NCBI GenBank assembly: GCA_002803225.1
Contig: NXFV01000462.1
Coordinates: 1-56,439, forward strand
DNA from: Gamarada debralockiae
Taxonomy: Eukaryota > Ascomycota > Leotiomycetes > Helotiales > Hyphodiscaceae
DNA: 56,439 nucleotides
Direction: 5' to 3'
This document shows, piece after piece, positions 31,300-42,190 of this stretch. A program made the position numbers and the translations under genes. The notes beneath the pieces were generated by a model. It was not told where the DNA came from. It saw nothing but the letters and a program-made list of their open reading frames with translations, and did not search any database. The stretch's first letter is position 1, and each line of letters begins with the position of its first letter.

Positions 31300-32995
31300 A
31301 TGGAATCGCCGGCAACCTCCTGCCTGTTCTTTCACGGAATAGTTCATTCACAATCATATTTAGCGCTTCAACATGCGCGAAGTTTATTTGCGAGCTCCTC
31401 GGAAGGATTGATTTCCGACAGCAAAAGCGATGGAGGTTCTTCTGACACGACGCTGTGCGGGTCGCTCTGGGATCAAGCGATCCTGCGACTCGATAAGAAA
31501 CAGCAGTCAATCATGGCAGAGATCAGGAAGGGCTCCTGCAAGCCAACTGAGCTACTCGGCGAAGTTCACAAAGAAGTCGAGAAATGCGAATCGAAGCAAT
31601 GGTACATTTACACAACTCGCGGTGGTCGGCGAATATTTCTGCGCGATGTTTGAGTCGCATTGCCGGTTTTCTGCAGAAAGTCACGAGTGTTGGGGATACT
31701 CTTGTGCAGTACGATCCAGGTCACTTAACGATTCCTCGGGCATTTTCATGATTCTTGCTCATGGTATATTTTCAAGCCGTTCGTCGTTCAATCCTCAACT
31801 GACGCCTTTCAGGCAGCCGTAAGTGATATCAATAGCTATGGTGCTTTTCTGGAGTCATGGACACAGTTACAGATATTCTCTCTCTATATCATGAAGAGTA
31901 TATATCGTCAGCCGGAACTGGATTGCACGTCCAAGCTGGAATCCGCCATTGTATCTCTTTACACTGCCATTCTGAAGTATATCTGTAAAGCGAAGTCGTA
32001 TTTCGGTCATAATACAATGGGCAAGTGCCTGCTCCCCCGCATCCTAGAACCGGGAAATTCTTACAGATAGCACAGTCCGCGCCGTAATTAGTGTATTGAA
32101 GGTAGAACAAGATGCATGAAACTCATGGAAGCGACCTCAAGCGAAGAGGAGGCAGTAGAGCAGTGGATGGCTGTCAATAGAGGACTGTTAGCTTTCGGCA
32201 CATCTGTTGGCGTAAGCAACTTGAGCGGAGCCTTGGCATATTCCGAAAAGGTGCGATTGACAGCCTATAGTTGAGGAGCAAATCCTGATTATCACAGTAT
32301 CTGATAAAAAGGTCCAAAAGTTACAAGACACTCCGTTGCAATTTCAGAAGCCGGTGTGCCGGATGGCAAGTTAATGGACTACATTTATTCGAGTATCGAA
32401 AGTATGTTGTCGTCTCGTTGGTCAAGCTCAGACACTGACTTCAAGACAGGTAGTGAAAAAGCACGAATCATGAAGTGGATCTCGAGTCTTGGAAAAGACC
32501 GAAAAGAATCATAGCAAGAAGGCTCGCTACAGATGAAATATTTAGGCGGATGGCTATTGAGAACTCCAAAATATCGACACTGGTTAAACAGCAGTTCGTG
32601 CTCAAGTTCTATGGCTGCACGGTGGCGGCCAGTTGCTCTGCCTAGTGTTCGATTTCTGCAAAACAAAGCTGATGATTCTTACGTATCTAGCAGGTTACGG
32701 AAAGAGCTCCTCGTGTAAGTTTGTACCGCTATTTGCTTCTCGCCGTTGTCTAACTGAGTTAGATCTCTTGTAGTCGATCTCATATTTCAAGAACGACAAG
32801 AAAATCCGCACGCGACCTACCTAGCCTGTTTCTATTCCACTCGCGATACCGCCGAGCTAAAACGGGCTCAACTTGGCGAGGTCTTACGCTCTATCGTCCG
32901 CCTGCTCGCTTTCCCGATCATCTATGTCTTCGATGAATGTATAGCTGGACGGTTGGCTTTCGTTCTCAAGCTCTTATTAAGCGGCTGGTAGGCTG
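31300..32995 (+). pseudogene. NACHT-type NLR (STAND protein), decayed
   Basis: The N-terminal part reads CGSLWDQAILRLDKKQQ, then YTTRGGRRIFLRDV, the conserved leader of fungal ankyrin/NACHT NLRs. TGA follows at 31651. The frame changes to TLVQYDPGHLTIPRAFS, hits TGA at 31749-31751 (Arg expected, CGA to TGA), and resumes after an intron as ISLYTAILKYI-like sequence. Farther on are LLRTPKYRHWL (pre-NACHT), a P-loop remnant GYGKSS near 32700, YLACFYSTRDTAELKRAQ, LRSIVRLLA and a Walker B-like YVFDEC near 32930. The segment between LRSIVRLLA and Walker B is shortened. The C-terminal repeat domain is missing. Such proteins serve fungal allorecognition and innate immunity. It cannot encode a working product. 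Confidence 0.7.
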
Positions 32996-32999
32996 ATCG

Positions 33000-33370
33000 G
33001 ACGTCTCTCTAGAGAGATTCTTGTGCAGATCAGCCGGGTCATCAAGGTCAAGCCCTCCCACTTCTGCAATATGCTAAGATGGGAGAAGGGCAGGAGCTTG
33101 ATAGCTAGGATCACGCTTTTCTTGTGCGATATGCTGCGATGGTAGAGGGGTAGGGGCCTTCTCGCCAGGTGTATTGGTATTACAAGGTGTTGGCGCGGGA
33201 GTGGGAAGAGGCTTTGGGCGTGTCACTTCTCGAACGGCTGTCACGATTGCATCACGAGCGGCTTGATGATCTTCGAAGTATTAGGTAGTGTTCTCGCTCT
33301 GTAGCTAGCGGACTATATACTTCATTGGTTGGCTATCAGAAATACTTACGTCAGGAAAGAAGGAAGGGAG
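33000..33370 (-). pseudogene. Decayed minus-strand coding fragment, Pro-rich, unknown
   Basis: Read on the minus strand, a frame with coding-like composition starts near 33280 (DHQAARDAIVTAVREVTRP), passes a Pro/Thr-rich part, and contains a duplicated LLPS-x-HIA unit (LPSQHIAQEKRD and LLPS-stop-HIAEVGG). It continues to DDPADLHKNLSRETSDQP. The second unit has TAG where the first has CAG, a C-to-T change. A GTAAGT donor-like site lies near 33350. Family not recognised. Confidence 0.4.
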
Positions 33371-33479
33371 AGGGAACAGAGCTACACCGTATCCACCTCT
33401 GAGGTGTTCAGAACATTCAGCCCTAAATCTTCGCCTAGATCAGGAAAGGCCGGCTCATCAATTTGAGATTGCATTCTTG

Positions 33480-34529
33480 TATCGTCAAAGATCCGCCTGT
33501 TCAGAAGTCATATGGTGGGAACAAACGGTCAACGACTGAATAGTGTTTGCAGTGTGCGCAAGGGTTAAAAATCGTAAACCGGTTGGAAACGGTTAAGAAT
33601 TTGGTCTCTTGCATTCTCCAGCGCTAGCATGTTCGGAAAACACGAGAGATCTGCGACGGAGTATTTTTTGTCCCGGATTCTCACTTTGTTCTACGCAAGG
33701 CGTAATCATCCTGAAATTACGCCGAATCTTGACATCGTACAAAGTATTACCTTTTTAAGCTTGCCGCGACTTTAGGAAGGATGATGCAGTATGCTAATAA
33801 ATTGAAGTGGGAATTTTCCCCTGTTGCGGCTAAAAAGCTTGGAACTTTGTCCTTTTCCTTCCTAGTATCAGAATGCTTATTTTAATTCTCCAGAGAAAAT
33901 GGTGTAAGTTATGGATATGGGAAATGAAGGGGCAACTATCCACAGGTTCTGAGACCAAACGAAACCAGAGCTAAATTATGGTTCCCTATATCGGTGGGAC
34001 ATACTAGTTATTGAAACTCCCTGCACATACTCTTCCCCCTACACACCACCCCCGGGTCTTACCCTAGCAATTGACGGCATGAATAGTACTTCAGCTCTTG
34101 GTTCGAGTCATACCCTACTATATTCATTACTAACTGATAGCCATGGCAGGTCCTGGGCGGGATTCAGGGAGGAGGTGGCATGGAGCGACTGGACTTTTGG
34201 ATAATTGGACGAACAAGATCAAAGCTGAGAAATGCAGTGAAAGGTTTGCAAAAGGGGCATCCTTTGTGTTCATCCTTTCTGTTCGCGCGCGGTTAGATCC
34301 TTCTTTCTTAGTTGTTCTGGGGGCCATAAAATAGTTTAGCCTTACTCTAATGGCTAAATATATTAAATACTGCTTGGGATATCTCATTCTCTCGAACTCC
34401 TTCCAATATCATCATTGCATTTATTGCATACGAGATCAGTCTATCACCGTCACTGATCATTTTCTATCTAAGGCTACACTTCCATCTTGTCAACTCTTCA
34501 ACCCCTCTCCTTCTACATCCAACATAATA
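33480..34529. other. Gap upstream of the GPI-protein gene
   Basis: No gene is supported. A tRNA B-box-like GGTTCGAGTC near 34101 is not part of a cloverleaf. The last ~200 bp are T/C-rich, as in fungal leaders. Confidence 0.4.
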
Positions 34530-34961
34530 ATGTACAAACAACTCCTCACCCTCCTCCTCTTCACCTCCCTTTGCCTCTCTCTCCAGCCAAAGCCTCGATC
34601 TCTTCCCGTCGAACTTTTGGCCCGCCAATCAGCCAGCTGTGGCCTGGGCGAGTCGGTCTGCGAAGAGCGCTGTATGCCTGAAAACGCCGACTGTTGTGAC
34701 GATGGCTCTTCCACCTACTGTCCATCTGGTCAGTACTGCGTTCTCGGAGGTTGTTGTGAAGACGGTCAGATATGTCTCGGAGGTGGAGGAACTGCCACCT
34801 TCACTAGCATCAGTCCCATTGAAACGAATCCTTCATCTTCATCGTCTGGGTCTGGCTCCGGGTCTGGAAAATCGACCTCTGCGTCTGTTTACAGTCGCCT
34901 TTTGGATAAGAAAATGTTTGCGCTGGGGATAATTATTGCTGCTGGGTATTTTCTATTCTAG
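34530..34961 (+). CDS. Cys-rich, probably GPI-anchored cell-surface protein
   Basis: Single exon, 143 residues, ATG chosen because the signal peptide starts there (MYKQLLTLLLFTSLCLSL). The mature part has ten cysteines in the order C-x6-C-x3-C-x6-CC-x7-C-x5-C-x4-CC-x5-C between CGLGESVC and GQIC, probably five disulfides. A Ser/Gly-rich stalk (SSSSSGSGSGSGKS) follows, and a C-terminal hydrophobic tail (MFALGIIIAAGYFLF) fits GPI-anchor attachment. Likely located at the plasma membrane or wall. Function unknown; small cysteine-rich secreted proteins of fungi include effectors and wall proteins, and nothing here decides between them. The frame is intact. Confidence 0.75.
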   Translation: MYKQLLTLLLFTSLCLSLQPKPRSLPVELLARQSASCGLGESVCEERCMPENADCCDDGSSTYCPSGQYCVLGGCCEDGQICLGGGGTATFTSISPIETNPSSSSSGSGSGSGKSTSASVYSRLLDKKMFALGIIIAAGYFLF

Positions 34962-35342
34962 CGGACGGTTGGGATAGATATAGGGTCCTGTGGTTAGACG
35001 AAGAGCAATAAGTTATGAGAGATGGTTTCTGATGTATGATAGCAAATATAGCATCCACAGAAGATTTCACAATACCCTCTTTGCCAGATTGCTTATGAAT
35101 TATTTTTGCTACTAGCGATCATCGGAACTCTCACTCCCTTCTACCTCGATGATTGAAAGCGCCCAAGATTCCCGTGTTCATTCTTATCCCAGCGGTTTCT
35201 TCATCAAGAAAACCCACGCAGAGCACATTTCCAAATACCGATCCTTTCTCTTCTCCCTATGACATCTATCCCCCTACTAATCCAACGCGCACGATCTTCC
35301 ACGGAATTTTCCTGCCTCATTACCACTCTTTGCCCTCTCAAC

Positions 35343-35603
35343 CTACTCCTCTTCCTTTAGCTGCCGCCAATATTTAATTATTGCAGCTACTTGTTCTTCA
35401 TTTGACATGTCCCGAGCTCTGTCAATATCCTGCCGAAAATCCTCCTCCGTGCTCATGAAGTTCTCCAGCTTGCACTTCTGGCTTCTGAAATGACATCTTA
35501 GGTAACTTTCTCTCAAGATCCGCTCCTCCGACTCGAGTTCCTTGCCTGCGGATAGCATGAAGTAGTCATAAATTATGGTTCGTGATGCGACAAGAGCCTC
35601 TAG
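35343..35603 (-). CDS. Hypothetical coding fragment, charged
   Basis: A frame ending at 35343 with good coding composition: LEALVASRTIIYDYF, then ESEERILRESYLRCHF and EEQVAAIIKYWRQLKEEE. It stays open upstream of the internal Met at 35558 to about 35603, so it is probably a terminal exon. A start at 35655 would need a 31-nt intron, too short to trust. No family recognised. Confidence 0.35.
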   Translation of the reverse strand, partial: LEALVASRTIIYDYFMLSAGKELESEERILRESYLRCHFRSQKCKLENFMSTEEDFRQDIDRARDMSNEEQVAAIIKYWRQLKEEE

Positions 35604-35881
35604 CTATCATGATTTGATGTTAAGAAAAGCGCACTTTCTTCGTTAATGCCTTCATTATTACTCAAACTCTCTGTGTGTGGTTATTTGCCGTACCATCGAC
35701 GAGCTCCCGGCTGCTCCACAACATCATTGACATTAGCCGCGTCGGTTTACGTACGTGTTTCGCATAAATCCAGAATAATTCTCATGCTTTACTTGCAGTA
35801 TATCGCTCAATCTTGCTTCATCTCAAGTGCGAAGTGGAAATACTATAGTTAAAGTGTACAAAGGCCTGTTTTTGTAGGAGC

Positions 35882-36112
35882 CTAGATCGCAGGCTTAATT
35901 AGGGATACAACAGCCTTGCTGGGAGCAGGGGCGATGACTGCAACAGGCAGCATCAGCTTGGACATGGTATGCTCGGTAAGCCGATACTTGTCGATAGTTT
36001 CATTGCGCCGAAAATTCTCGTCATCGAAAGAGTATAAGTCAACAGGAAGCGTGAAGAGTTTATCAAATTTCTGCCTATCCGCCACATCAAACAGTTTGTC
36101 GTCATGACGATA
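35882..36112 (-). other. Coding-like fragment, unknown
   Basis: The minus-strand frame reads YRHDDKLFDVADRQKFDKLF, then DLYSFDDENFRRNETIDKYR, and ends at 35882. It has no ATG in frame and lies at the border of the transposon-rich stretch, so it may be an exon or a mobile-element relic. Confidence 0.3.
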
Positions 36113-36374
36113 AACTACATAACTTCAACCTGATAAGCCAAAAAGATACCACAGACAACATAGGAAATCCGGTAAATACACTAATACAAGGAGTCTCCCG
36201 GATTAAGCTTTAAAAATGGTTCAAGCCAAGTGCACAAGCCAATAGTCACGCATAAGTACAAAGCTGCCATTAAAGACGTCACTTGTGACTTAGGCTGAAT
36301 ACTTATACTGAAGAACGTCGATATAAACATCCTTTATATAAGCATACCTGACCAATAAGCATTAAATTTTGGGT

Positions 36375-36395
36375 CCCCCCCCCCCCCCTTTTTTT
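36375..36395. repeat. Homopolymer tract C14-T7
   Basis: Fourteen C followed by seven T, inside transposon-derived DNA. Tracts like this are slippage-prone, and their length may also be an assembly estimate. Confidence 0.8.
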
Positions 36396-36622
36396 AGGTG
36401 AACCATTAAGCACAACCTTGCTAGAAGTATATGCTTAGATAATTAGGGTCAGGATTTATAATATCACACCTAATTTTACCTTAATATGCTTATAATTCTA
36501 TCAACATAACCACAAATATCATTAGAATAGAGGAGAAAAAGCGCTGTAGAGCTCTGACTAATGCTAATCAATAACTTATTCGAAAGTGCAATTAAACGGA
36601 CCCTCTAGCGAACTAGAAATTA

Positions 36623-36794
36623 CAGTAGAACCTCGATATAAGAATATGATCCGGACCCGAAAATCATAAGAATATAGTCAGGTATTCTTATATCAAGGTC
36701 CCATGACTTGGAAAATCAAGAAACGGGGCCTAAGAATCGATTCTTATTAGTCAGATATTCTTATGTAGAGGATTCTTATATCGAGGTTCTACTC
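36623..36794. mobile_element. MITE with pogo/Fot1-like inverted ends
   Basis: The left end is CAGTAGAACCTCGATATAAG, preceded by TA. The right end is the reverse complement (CTTATATCGAGGTTCTACT) with one terminal change. About 172 bp, non-coding, with additional TTCTTAT/ATAAGAAT inner repeats. The same terminal sequence ends the larger element at 37213. Confidence 0.75.
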
Positions 36795-36839
36795 AACTTC
36801 TGATTAAGAACCCCCTTCCTCTTAACGAATACCTAAACC

Positions 36840-37215
36840 TAGAAGACAAGACAAATGTTGACGAGAACATTGATATCTTTATATCTGTAGTAGAGCATTA
36901 TAGTGTTGATAAGCTGGGTAAAGAGGAGCAATCGAGTGATAAGGAGGAGGGTAAAAATAGGTAGATATAACTAGAGCTTTGAGAGCTATAGAAACAATCA
37001 AGATGTGGAAGCTAGAGAAGGGAGATAGTCAAGATCTACAGACACTTGATTGTATTAAGAGAGAGGTTGTACGACATCGGAGCGATTTAGCCACTAGACT
37101 ACGATTTTACGATTTTCCAAGCCAAAATAATCAATTCTCTTTATATAAGCATACCTCCCCTATAAGCATACGAAGGCGGCTTCCGACGCTATGCTTAAAT
37201 CGAGGTTCTACTGTA
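36840..37215 (+). mobile_element. pogo/Fot1-type DNA transposon, 3' remnant
   Basis: The frame RALRAIETIKMWKLEKGDSQ followed by LQTLDCIKREVVRHRS matches the helical C-terminus of fungal Fot1/pogo transposases (known family trait: leucine-rich helices after the DDE domain). A separate upstream frame (NVDENIDIFISVVEHYSVDK) is cut by stops. The 3' inverted end TCGAGGTTCTACTG followed by TA closes at 37213-37215. The catalytic core is missing or scrambled, so the element is dead. Confidence 0.6.
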
Positions 37216-38477
37216 TTTCCATGCCGCCCTACTGTGTTGAAGTTGCTTTCCATTAAAGATTAGGGTTATGGTCCCTGGTTGATTGGAAATAAAAGATTTC
37301 AAATCTTCCGACCGTATCCTGTTCTTGCACTTCGAAAGAAGTAGTCTCGCCCAGGTACATTTTCACGTAGATCTGCATTGTTGCTTATTCTTTTCCGAAC
37401 TACCTGACCAATATCCACATTGACTAATATATTGGCCAGTTTAGCCAATATCGCAGGGAATTGATTAATAATTAAGCCTTGATCAATAAATCAAGGATTT
37501 TGCTAATACAATATCCTCCGGAATCGTCAAAACAAGACCTTTTACGACTATGCACAAGTGTACTGGCCACTGCATTGTCAGATGGCGAAGGAATATCGGC
37601 GTAAGCTGTGACGCGCGGGTCACGTTGGGGCCGGATCATGTGCGCAGCACGTGGGTCCAGCTACTGCTAAGGTTTAAGTACGGTGTTAGGCATAACCAGC
37701 TGTCGCTGGTTACTGTGATCTTTTGATCCGGGTTTTGGGTGTGTACGAGCCTAACTAACATCCTTACATAAGCCACCTCTCGAGACCTCGTTTCGAACAT
37801 TTCTCTCCATGGGAAAATTCCCTTCAAAACAGTTCCGTATTAGATTGATCGATGGAGCGATTCTTGGTTCTATATATTAGAAACGAGACGGGAGCAGAAA
37901 TGGGCATGATGGGGAAACTTGACGAATATATGGATGTTTACCGGACGGCAATCCCGCTCGAGATGTACTTCCCGAAATTACAGGCGCAACCGAGAGAGCT
38001 GCGGCTAGATTAGCTGCCCAGGATCCGGAAAAGCTCCAGGGGAAGATTGATAGGTTCAACCGGGCATTCTATGGAGATACTGGTAAGAAGCGGCGTCGAG
38101 TTTGGTATGGATGGGGATATTGATGTGAACCTAGATTAGGCGCAGGGGTTGTTTAGTAATCCTTGGGAGGACCCTGAGAACCTACCTATGGAGGATAGCG
38201 AGGAGGATGAATCTGAGGTGGAGACCCAAGAGCGAGAGCCAGATGATATGAATGAAGAGTCTAAGAAGGAGAAAGGCTAAGGACTGCAGAGCATCCCAGG
38301 CATGGCGATGGGAAGGTGGACGTCGAGGCCTAGGACGACAAATCTCAAGAATGAGAGCAAGATCCTCGCTTACCAACTCATCACTTGATCGATACCCTCC
38401 ATTGCTTGAAATATCACAATAAAACCTTACAATGTATTTCTAGTGAGACAGGAGATAGTACATATTATACAAACCCT
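37216..38477. other. Repeat-like region with degenerate plus-strand coding relic
   Basis: From about 37855 to 38280 the plus strand carries decayed frames, including ITGATERAAARLAAQDPEK and, in another frame, AQGLFSNPWEDPENLPMEDS ending EESKKEKG. They are separated by TGA/TAG stops and a frame change. The family is not recognised. An inverted ATTGGCCAG/TGGCCAAT-like stretch lies near 37430-37450. Confidence 0.4.
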
Positions 38478-40844
38478 CTACCTCGAACCCTCGTTCTCCT
38501 TCACGCCCCAACTTCCTACAACGCCCATCGCTTTCTCCCCACCGTTCTCTACCCTCCCATCATCAAGCACCTCCGCCAAACACCTCCAAGGATCTCTTCC
38601 CCCACCCCACTTCAACACCCGCTCCTTCATTCTCTCCCCATTATCCCTGTCCACGCTTCCACCTCCTTTGCCAGCATTGAACACCACCTGCCAGACGCGC
38701 TTTGCCAAGACACGATCGAATAGGTAGCTGTAGTATGTACTTCCGTATCCGAACAGGTGTCCAAAGAACCCCTGCCAGCTTGTCCCAGGCGGGTCAACGG
38801 GTAACACGCCATGCGTGCGCTGGAGCTCGTGGTAGATTTGAGTAGTATTGAAGGATGGTGAGAGTGGTAAGGAGGAATGGTAAGCTTGGTCCACCATCGA
38901 GAGTATGATTTGGTTCTCCGTATCCGAGCCCTCGAATTTCTTATCTAGAGCAAGTTTCTCGGCGACCATTTCGTAAGGAAGAGGTTGGTCCGTTTCATAA
39001 TGGCGAGCAAAGAGGGTAAGGACAGAAGGATCGGCAGCGAAGTGTTCCATGAGCACTGAAGGCAGTTCAGCAAAATCAGTCGCGCAACGAGTTCCGGATA
39101 CATTTTGCAGGGACGTCCGGCCGAGAATGGAGTGTATCGCATGACCCATTTCGTGGAAGAGCGTGCTGACTTCCGTGAAGCTGAGGAGTGATGGTTGGTT
39201 CACAATATTACTATTGGTAGCGAAGTCGCAAATCAGTGCGATTGTTGGCAGTTGTTTGAGGACGCCGGAGGATTTGGAGAAGGCCATGCCGTCGTTGGCT
39301 GACTCTTCGGGTGTTGCGAAGAGTTGGCTCGGTGAGGATACTGCTTCTGCGAGTTCTTCTTGCGTGATTTCTCGAGAACACCGGAGAGTGAAGTGTGCAG
39401 GATTGGGTGATTTTCCGGGTCGGGAGAAGAGGTCGCAGTATAGGACAGCGACGTGGCCGTCTGTCTCGGAGACGACGTCGATTCGTCGGACGTCTGGATT
39501 CCAGGTCTCGCCCGGCATTGTCTCGTGAGGTACAAAGCGAATTCCGTAGAGGCGTGTAAATAATCTCGAGAGACCTTGCATGACTGTCCCGAGCGAGAAG
39601 TATGCTGAGAGGAAGTCTGGATTCCGTGACTTTGATCTTATAGTGGACAAGATTTGTGTCATGTAGTAGTCCTTGTCCCATGGCTGGAGGACTGGAGACG
39701 TCGCATTGGGATTGGTCATTTTTGCTTTCAGAAGCTCAGCCATCTCAAGCTTAGCCACAGGACTGTTGTCTTTCGACAATGCCAGTAAAAATTGATCAAC
39801 AGATTCTGGAGATTTTGCCATTTTGTCCCCCAAGGTCAAGTGAGCGTAGCTCTCGTATCTCGAGAGTTTTGCCAGCTCAGCTCTCTTCCTTAGCAAAGTC
39901 TCCAGTCTTTCAAGTGTCTTAGACGACGATGTTCGAGAAGCCATGAAGACTTCCTTCCTGGCTTCTTCATCTTGTACAGAACGCACGGCCGCAGCTGCAA
40001 TTCCACCGATCGTTGGTAGAGTGACTTGACCCCATTGTGTGTATTGTCTCGCAAGCATGGGATCCATTCCCTTCAACTTGCTACTTTGAAAAGTCAAAGC
40101 CCCCTTCTCCGGGGCCATGTAATCCACAAAGTCCGGCCCAACCTCACTGATCTCCTGCGACAGAGTCACAAAACGTTCCCGTTGTGCTCTGGGCAGATCG
40201 ATAGCTGACTTGGCAAAATCTCTCTTCAAGATGTCTGCCACCACAACTTCCTCTTCGCTCCAGGTAGCAACCACCTCCGGAGTATTCATAGCCACATTTA
40301 GTTGCTTATTCAACCCCGTAGTCGTATTCAAAACATTCATATACTCAAACATCATGGAGTATGCTTTCGTCGCAGCCGCTTGGATCCTAGGATCCGGATG
40401 TGTTGCTCGAACAAAGTCCGATAGATCGATAACTCGACATAACAAGTCACTTAGCCTATCCAAGTCTCGCGCAACATGTTTGTAGTCTTCCACAGATGAT
40501 GCGCTCAGAACATTCTCCACTATCCTCTTTGCCTTCTGCAGACTGGTATTCGCAAAGACTTCGAAGCCTTTCGGTTCCGTAAGGTATCGATTCTGGAATA
40601 AGCCACTGCTCCGACTGTTATAGCCGTATTTCGAGGACTGGGAGAAATCTTTCCAGAAATTCGGGGAATCGAATATCTGCCGCAATGTTCGGTCATCGTG
40701 TTGAGCTCCTGGAGCTGCATTGTTAACTGGTACTGGTCGAGGTTCGTAGTATTGTGAAGCGGCAGTCGCAAGGCGCCGTCGGGCCTGGGATTGTTGAATG
40801 CATTTCGAGCATATCCAAGGTCTCTTAATTGCGGTCTTAAACAT
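38478..40844 (-). CDS. OCT1: Mitochondrial intermediate peptidase
   Basis: A single exon of 788 residues starting at ATG 40844 (MFKTAIKRPWICSKC). The first ~30 residues are basic with a CxxC motif and act as a matrix-targeting presequence. The M3/thimet-type metalloprotease domain has the zinc motif FHEMGHAIHS (His564, His568) with the downstream Glu ligand, and FGYGSTYYSYLFDR near the C-terminus. OCT1 removes an octapeptide from imported proteins after MPP cleavage in the mitochondrial matrix. Length and motifs fit the fungal family closely. It is divergently paired with a MICOS-subunit gene only 211 bp away. Confidence 0.95.
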   Translation of the reverse strand: MFKTAIKRPWICSKCIQQSQARRRLATAASQYYEPRPVPVNNAAPGAQHDDRTLRQIFDSPNFWKDFSQSSKYGYNSRSSGLFQNRYLTEPKGFEVFANTSLQKAKRIVENVLSASSVEDYKHVARDLDRLSDLLCRVIDLSDFVRATHPDPRIQAAATKAYSMMFEYMNVLNTTTGLNKQLNVAMNTPEVVATWSEEEVVVADILKRDFAKSAIDLPRAQRERFVTLSQEISEVGPDFVDYMAPEKGALTFQSSKLKGMDPMLARQYTQWGQVTLPTIGGIAAAAVRSVQDEEARKEVFMASRTSSSKTLERLETLLRKRAELAKLSRYESYAHLTLGDKMAKSPESVDQFLLALSKDNSPVAKLEMAELLKAKMTNPNATSPVLQPWDKDYYMTQILSTIRSKSRNPDFLSAYFSLGTVMQGLSRLFTRLYGIRFVPHETMPGETWNPDVRRIDVVSETDGHVAVLYCDLFSRPGKSPNPAHFTLRCSREITQEELAEAVSSPSQLFATPEESANDGMAFSKSSGVLKQLPTIALICDFATNSNIVNQPSLLSFTEVSTLFHEMGHAIHSILGRTSLQNVSGTRCATDFAELPSVLMEHFAADPSVLTLFARHYETDQPLPYEMVAEKLALDKKFEGSDTENQIILSMVDQAYHSSLPLSPSFNTTQIYHELQRTHGVLPVDPPGTSWQGFFGHLFGYGSTYYSYLFDRVLAKRVWQVVFNAGKGGGSVDRDNGERMKERVLKWGGGRDPWRCLAEVLDDGRVENGGEKAMGVVGSWGVKENEGSR

Positions 40845-41055
40845 CCCTTCCACCTATCGAGTCCTTTTCCAAATATTTGCAAAACAATGTCGAAGTTCGA
40901 CGTCGGCGGCGAGGTGTACGACAGTAAAATATTTATGAGCCGCTTATGCAAGCTTGCATAAAAACACGCGACATCACAAGCTTTGAGCTTCACAACCTCG
41001 GACTTCAACCACCAATTCTCTTAATTGAACCCTCCCCATCAGCGCCAATTGAGAT
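40845..41055. promoter_or_regulatory. 211-bp divergent promoter of two mitochondrial genes
   Basis: The start codons of OCT1 and the MIC26/27-like gene are only 211 bp apart, so the two 5' UTRs and promoters must share this stretch. It contains an AGCTTGCATAA / TTATGCAAGCT dyad near 40943-40962. Confidence 0.6.
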
Positions 41056-41890
41056 ATGGCTTCGAGGGTATTCCTGCGGCCGGTAAGAATACTCCGATGC
41101 TCAATTGAGTGCCTACTAACAGGATCCAGCGCGTTGCGCCCGCAGCGGCCGTTGCCATCATCGGCGGAATAGCGCTCTTCCCCAAGACTGTTCTCCATGC
41201 AGAGGCACCTGAGGGGTCTGAGGTATGCTTTTACGCTCAATTACCCTGGTCGATGTTCTCTACTAAGTTTTGTAGTCAAGGAAACCCATCTACGATGACT
41301 ACGAAGCCGCTCCAGCCCCTCCGATGCAAACCCCTTCATCCGGCTCAGCAGAAACTCCCAAAAAGCCCACTTCTCCAACACCTACAGACCGTCTAGCTGC
41401 ACAAATTGGAAAGGCCCGTCTCTTCCTCCATGCGCACGTTGCCGCTGCAGAGAACAAAGTGAACGAGGTGATGGATTCGGCCTTGCACCTCGAAGAGAGC
41501 TTCACAAGCACAGTCGCTTCATTAGCACCTCCGCCTCAATCGGGAGAGAAGCTTATGCCAGGCTCACTATATATTCTTGTTGCTGCCATGACTGGAAGTA
41601 TCGTGACTCGAAATCGAAACATCCTGCTGAGAGCAACTGTTCCATTGGCAGTCGGCATTGGTGCCGGATGGGTTGTGCTGCCGATTACGATGAGGAACGT
41701 TGCAGATTTACTGTGGAAGTACGAGCAGAGATTTCCGGCCATTGCAGACGGACATATCAGGACCAGAGAGGGAGTTGAGAAGGCTTGGCATATGGCGAGA
41801 GTCCATACCCAACAAGCTGTGAACATTGTGGATGACAAGGTTAGCGCGGGAAGGGGAGCTGTTGAGGACTGGGTCAAAAAGGGCAAATAA
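41056..41890 (+). CDS. MICOS complex subunit MIC26/MIC27-like (apolipoprotein O family)
   Basis: Three exons: 41056-41082, 41130-41222 and 41276-41890, 244 residues. The short first exon MASRVFLRP joins RVAPAAAVAIIGGIALFP, a presequence followed by a TM helix. Then come a Pro/Thr-rich linker, DRLAAQIGKARLFLHAHV (amphipathic helix), a second hydrophobic hairpin (LYILVAAMTGSIV and LAVGIGAGWVVLP), NVADLLWKYEQRFP and a C-terminal helix. This is the ApoO/MIC26-MIC27 layout; fungi usually keep one such protein (Mic27/Mic26). It shapes cristae in the mitochondrial inner membrane. The acceptor at ATCCAG (41129) is required to keep phase. Confidence 0.85.
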
Positions 41891-42132
41891 TGGTGTACTT
41901 CTTAGCATTTGAGGCATATCGTGGATGTGCTCTCTGTACAAAACAATAGACTTTCCTTGACTCTATCCATGCTACCGTCTGCGTATTGGAGGCTCGGAGC
42001 AGATACGCATCAGGGGCCTCCTCCGCACAACTTTTAGAGCTTTGATTTCTTCTGTTTTTGAACGAATTTGTCAGATTCATTCGACAACACCTTAGCAGTT
42101 CATCGCAAGTTAGCCAGCCGAGCACAAAATCG

Positions 42133-42190
42133 ATGCAAGTGCAAACCCTCCCTTGATTCGCTGGGCGAAGTGGGGCCCTGAAAACCAGGC
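42133..42190 (+). repeat. Direct repeat left of the HET gene
   Basis: ATGCAAGTGCAAACCCTCCC through CTGAAAACCAGGC; the same 56-58 bp recur at 44509-44564 with about five differences. Confidence 0.8.

Noticed and set aside
30920..31510. 196-codon minus-strand frame
   Set aside because: Antisense to the NLR leader, which matches a known family; no motif of its own.
34030..34110. tRNA-like B box GGTTCGAGTC
   Set aside because: No matching A box and the acceptor stem pairs over only four bases.
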